IMG/VR virus record: IMGVR_UViG_3300036770_003135
Span: 1 to 64,000 of that record
Strand: one strand, 5' to 3'
Source: a virus
DNA: 64,000 nt
A model generated the notes under the pieces. That model was given only the letters and a program-made list of their open reading frames with translations. It was not told where the DNA came from and made no database searches. Shown here piece by piece: positions 61,646-64,000 of the stretch (position 1 is its first letter; each line of letters starts with the position of its first letter). Both the position numbers and the translations under genes were made by a program.

Positions 61646-61672
61646 AAAAACCCACATATATTGTGGGTTTTT
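61646..61672 (-). terminator. Rho-independent terminator after tail tube gene
   Basis: Stem CCCACA/TGTGGG (61651-61656 with 61662-61667), extended by A:T pairs, loop of 5, followed by a T-run in the gene direction. It lies 16 nt after the tube stop at 61688. Confidence 0.86.
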
Positions 61673-61687
61673 ATGAATTTTATTTTT

Positions 61688-62176
61688 TTAGTAAACTAAA
61701 ATACATCTATCCATTTGAAGAGTTGCTGAAATTGATGCTAGTGTATCAGACGCATAACCTAATGAATCAAAGTTAACACTAGTTAAGAAACAATCTTGAA
61801 TAATCCATTTTTCAACAACAACCCCAGTTGGGTCTAACATTTCTAAATCAACATCCTTTTTATAACCTGCAGCGTAACCCATACGACCTGTAACTGATTC
61901 TGCACTCAAACGAACCCATTCCATTAATGCTTGAGATGCAGAAGGACCGATTGGGTCTCTAAATTTAACATTTATAGGATTCCATTTAAAACGACCAGCA
62001 ACATAAGTCGATGTGTTTAAGAAAGGAATTTCTTGAGATCCAATTGTAATACTTGGTCTAGATGCGGTTTCAACAAACCATTCGTTTATTCCTAAATCAC
62101 TAGGGAATCGCATAATAAACCTATTCTGTCTTTTCGGTTCATAGGGAACCGGCATTTTCATTAATAAATCAGCCAT
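61688..62176 (-). CDS. Tail tube protein, gp19-like
   Basis: At 162 aa this has the typical length of T4 gp19 (163 aa). Visible traits are 'YEPKRQNRFIMRFPSDLGI', 'VETASRPSITIGSQEIPFLNT', 'GRFKWNPINVKFRDPIGPSA', 'RMGYAAGYKKDVDLEMLDP' and a final 'SISATLQMDRCILVY', in the usual order for the gp19-type tube family. It polymerises into the inner tail tube through which DNA passes. A strong terminator follows, consistent with high expression as a separate unit. Confidence 0.92.
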   Translation of the reverse strand: MADLLMKMPVPYEPKRQNRFIMRFPSDLGINEWFVETASRPSITIGSQEIPFLNTSTYVAGRFKWNPINVKFRDPIGPSASQALMEWVRLSAESVTGRMGYAAGYKKDVDLEMLDPTGVVVEKWIIQDCFLTSVNFDSLGYASDTLASISATLQMDRCILVY

Positions 62177-62211
62177 TTTATATCGTTTTAATTTTATTCA
62201 TTTATTTTATA

Positions 62212-62218
62212 ATAAATA
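62212..62218 (-). promoter_or_regulatory. TATTTAT box before tail tube gene
   Basis: TATTTAT in gene direction, 35 nt before the ATG at 62176, the longest spacing seen. Confidence 0.38.
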
Positions 62219-62308
62219 TTGTGTTATTGAAAATTTTTCTATTTACTTTTACTTGAAAAAAATTATTCATTAATAAATCACATTATATATTAGTTATTAT
62301 ATATAATT

Positions 62309-63223
62309 TTAATTATATATGATTATTTTTTTAATTATATTTCTTAATTTATTTTCGAATTGTATTTCTAAATCATCTTCGAATTCAGGTTTTATTCCTT
62401 TTTCTCCTTTTTTAACTAATTTTTTTTCATCACCATGTGTTGAATATATATCAATACCTGTTGTGTTTGTAATAGCATACGCAATATTTTTTAAATCATC
62501 GTCTGAAAAACCAAAATATGCTTTAAATTTAAAATCATAGATACCATCAGCAGCTAATTTTGAATTCATAGCTTCAACCAATTCATTTCCACTTGTTTGA
62601 AAGAAATTCATAGCCTTAGCTTTGATTTCTTCTGGTTTTGATGAACCAGTCGGATAATAATACCCTACAGTATAAAATAAACAACTATCTAAATAATCAT
62701 CAACCTCTTCTTCCATTGATAAAGGTTCTTGGCCTACTAATTCTTTACGATCAACTAAACTACGAAATAATGATTCTTTTGAAATACCATTTTCGTTGTT
62801 ATCAATTAAATCTCTTAAAGATTCTTTTATTACTTGTGGTTTATGTCCTCTAGCGGTTATTATAGCCAAATAAGAACCTGAATTAATTGCCTCAACTAAA
62901 TCAGGCCAAGATGGTGCTTGTTTAGATTTTTTAACATCTTTATAAAATTCTTCTTTACCTCCTCTAAATTTTCTAAACGGATTTTCACCCATACCTTTAA
63001 CAGTTTTCCCTTTATAAACAAAAGGTTCACCACTAGTTAATTTAGACCTTAAATGAGCGAAATCTTCAGTGCCCATACCAATTTCTTTATTTTTGTCAGT
63101 AGTAACGTAAATCTGTGTTGGCATATACAATAGATTATCGTCCCAATCAAACATATAAAATTTTATTGGAATTTCTTTTACTTTTGATTGTTCTCTTAAA
63201 ATTCTTCGTATTAAATTTCTCAT
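62309..63223 (-). CDS. HAD-like phosphatase/kinase-type protein between sheath and tube
   Basis: A 304-aa protein. A basic N-terminal helix (MRNLIRRILREQS) precedes 'KFYMFDWDDNLLYMPT', where the D-x-D-D pattern at residues 26-29 fits HAD motif I. 'YLAIITARGHKPQVI' near residues 115-130 fits motif II. The C-terminal ~90 residues contain 'KAYFGFSDDDLKNIAYAI' and 'IDIYSTHGDEKKLV', then a Lys-rich tail. HAD proteins are usually phosphatases or nucleotidases. Its role between tail structural genes is unclear. The upstream TATTTAT box is 4 nt before the ATG. Confidence 0.66.
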   Translation of the reverse strand: MRNLIRRILREQSKVKEIPIKFYMFDWDDNLLYMPTQIYVTTDKNKEIGMGTEDFAHLRSKLTSGEPFVYKGKTVKGMGENPFRKFRGGKEEFYKDVKKSKQAPSWPDLVEAINSGSYLAIITARGHKPQVIKESLRDLIDNNENGISKESLFRSLVDRKELVGQEPLSMEEEVDDYLDSCLFYTVGYYYPTGSSKPEEIKAKAMNFFQTSGNELVEAMNSKLAADGIYDFKFKAYFGFSDDDLKNIAYAITNTTGIDIYSTHGDEKKLVKKGEKGIKPEFEDDLEIQFENKLRNIIKKIIIYN

Positions 63224-63227
63224 ATTA

Positions 63228-63234
63228 ATAAATA
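63228..63234 (-). promoter_or_regulatory. TATTTAT box before HAD-like gene
   Basis: TATTTAT in gene direction, 4 nt before the ATG at 63223, after the sheath terminator. Its short gap matches those at 8722 and 36117. Confidence 0.4.
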
Positions 63235-63250
63235 TTGTGATTATAAAAAA

Positions 63251-63276
63251 ATGGGGGAGAATTAATTCTCCCCCAT
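63251..63276 (-). terminator. Perfect palindrome terminator after tail sheath gene
   Basis: A perfect 26-bp palindrome (13-bp stem with GGGGG/CCCCC core), followed in the gene direction by a T-run. It lies 16 nt after the sheath stop at 63293. Confidence 0.88.
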
Positions 63277-63292
63277 AAATATCAGATAACTT

Positions 63293-64000
63293 TTAAATGT
63301 TTTCAAACGAAGCACCTGTTGGAGTTATATAGAATGTAATATCTATAAATTCAAGGGCTTTTGTTGGTTTAACATAAATCTTACCAGTAAGTTGATTTCT
63401 ATCCAAATCAGCTGGTTCAGAAGAAACTGTTACACGGAAATCGTATAAACCTCTATCTCTTCTAATTGCATCAAGAATAGGATTAACAGCGTCTAGGAAG
63501 TCCTGTCTAACTTTTTCATCATTTTGTTCAAATAACAATCTTACTGAAACTGCTGAAATTAATTTACGAGCTTGTAGTAACAATCTTCTTACATTAATTC
63601 TATCTAAAGCAGATTCTCTTATTTGCATTGTTTTGTTACCCCAAATTACAGTTCCAATATCAGAGAAAGTTGCAATTGGATTAATTCTACCTTTGTAAAG
63701 TACATCTCTATCCTCTTGTGTTAATTTCTTTCTAGCTTTAACAGCATTAACAATACCTCTTGTATAACCAGCCGCAGCAAACCAAGGGAAAGCAATGTTG
63801 TCTGTAAGGGCAAGATTTTTACAAACCTCAGCTGTTGGTGGTAAGTATATTTGAGTGTTATTAACACTATCTCTCGTTAATACCCAAGGATAATATGTTG
63901 CGGTGTAGTTAGAGTCTAAAACCAAATCTTCTAATCTATCTACAGCTTCTTGTGGTAATACCAAATCTTGTGAATCACCTAATGTTGGTGTAAACATATT
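63293..64000 (-). CDS. Tail sheath protein, C-terminal part
   Basis: A frame of 235 codons open to the right edge. The first ATG seen (63997) is internal because sheath proteins are much longer. The sequence 'GTVIWGNKTMQIRESALDRINVRRLLLQARKLI' and 'VRQDFLDAVNPILDAIRRDRGLYDFRVT', then 'RNQLTGKIYVKPTKALEFIDITFYI', is the conserved C-terminal domain of contractile tail sheaths (T4 gp18 family). This domain carries the subunit contacts that drive contraction. A strong terminator follows. Confidence 0.93.
   Translation of the reverse strand, partial: NMFTPTLGDSQDLVLPQEAVDRLEDLVLDSNYTATYYPWVLTRDSVNNTQIYLPPTAEVCKNLALTDNIAFPWFAAAGYTRGIVNAVKARKKLTQEDRDVLYKGRINPIATFSDIGTVIWGNKTMQIRESALDRINVRRLLLQARKLISAVSVRLLFEQNDEKVRQDFLDAVNPILDAIRRDRGLYDFRVTVSSEPADLDRNQLTGKIYVKPTKALEFIDITFYITPTGASFENI

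Noticed and set aside
1-64000. tRNA genes
   Set aside because: Reading through the short intergenic gaps I saw no cloverleaf-like sequence with a T-loop; a tRNAscan run would settle it.

Overview
The window is a 64 kb piece of a large, strongly AT-rich, T4-like contractile-tailed phage (myovirus), most likely infecting a Bacteroidota host, probably a flavobacterium. The phage assignment rests on tail sheath, gp19-type tube, gp26-like, tape measure, gp53-like, hub, gp25-like and gp6-like baseplate genes beside a T4-style replication set: UvsX recombinase, gp32-like SSB, DnaB-type helicase, primase, RNase H/flap nuclease and class I ribonucleotide reductase. The host assignment is inferred from SprB-type repeats (GGTPPYTY...) in the tail adhesins, very low GC, and A/T-rich leaders without Shine-Dalgarno sequences. 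No terminase, portal, capsid or DNA polymerase gene is in the window; they presumably lie outside it.

Layout. (1) 1-2.2 kb, minus strand: an array of tiny unrelated genes, each separated from the next by a conserved imperfect inverted repeat with ATAAC...GTTAT ends. It resembles an integron cassette array or the T4 'PeSL' shuffling cassettes, and is the most unusual structure here. (2) 2.2-6.5 kb, minus: Dam-like methyltransferase, Cys-pair protein, PD-(D/E)XK nuclease and primase. Two paralogous modules, each a 51-52 aa ribbon-helix-helix-like protein overlapping an HNH endonuclease, flank the primase. (3) 6.5-14.8 kb, the only plus-strand block: tail fibre/adhesin genes with SHAEG repeats, Thr-Pro linkers, a PA14-like region and SprB repeats. 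(4) 14.8-36.1 kb, minus: RuvC-like resolvase, more adhesins, and large baseplate proteins ending (in gene order, beginning) with gp6- and gp25-like wedge genes. (5) 36.2-46.4 kb, minus: NrdA, NrdB, GIY-YIG endonuclease, DnaB helicase, flap nuclease, C5-cytosine methyltransferase, UvsX and SSB. (6) 46.5-64 kb, minus: proline-rich protein, very large hub protein with a wall-hydrolase-like end, gp53-like protein, a 1378-aa tail protein, tape measure, gp26-like protein, tube, HAD-like protein and the C-terminal part of the sheath.

Genes are tightly packed, often with TAATG or ATGA overlaps. Four strong hairpin terminators follow ssb, tube, sheath and nrdA. A recurrent TATTTAT box, read in the gene direction, lies 4-35 nt before about twenty gene or operon starts and is absent before the cassette-array genes. 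It is a candidate phage promoter element. I saw no stretch over 300 bases without a gene, no convincing tRNA and no CRISPR array.
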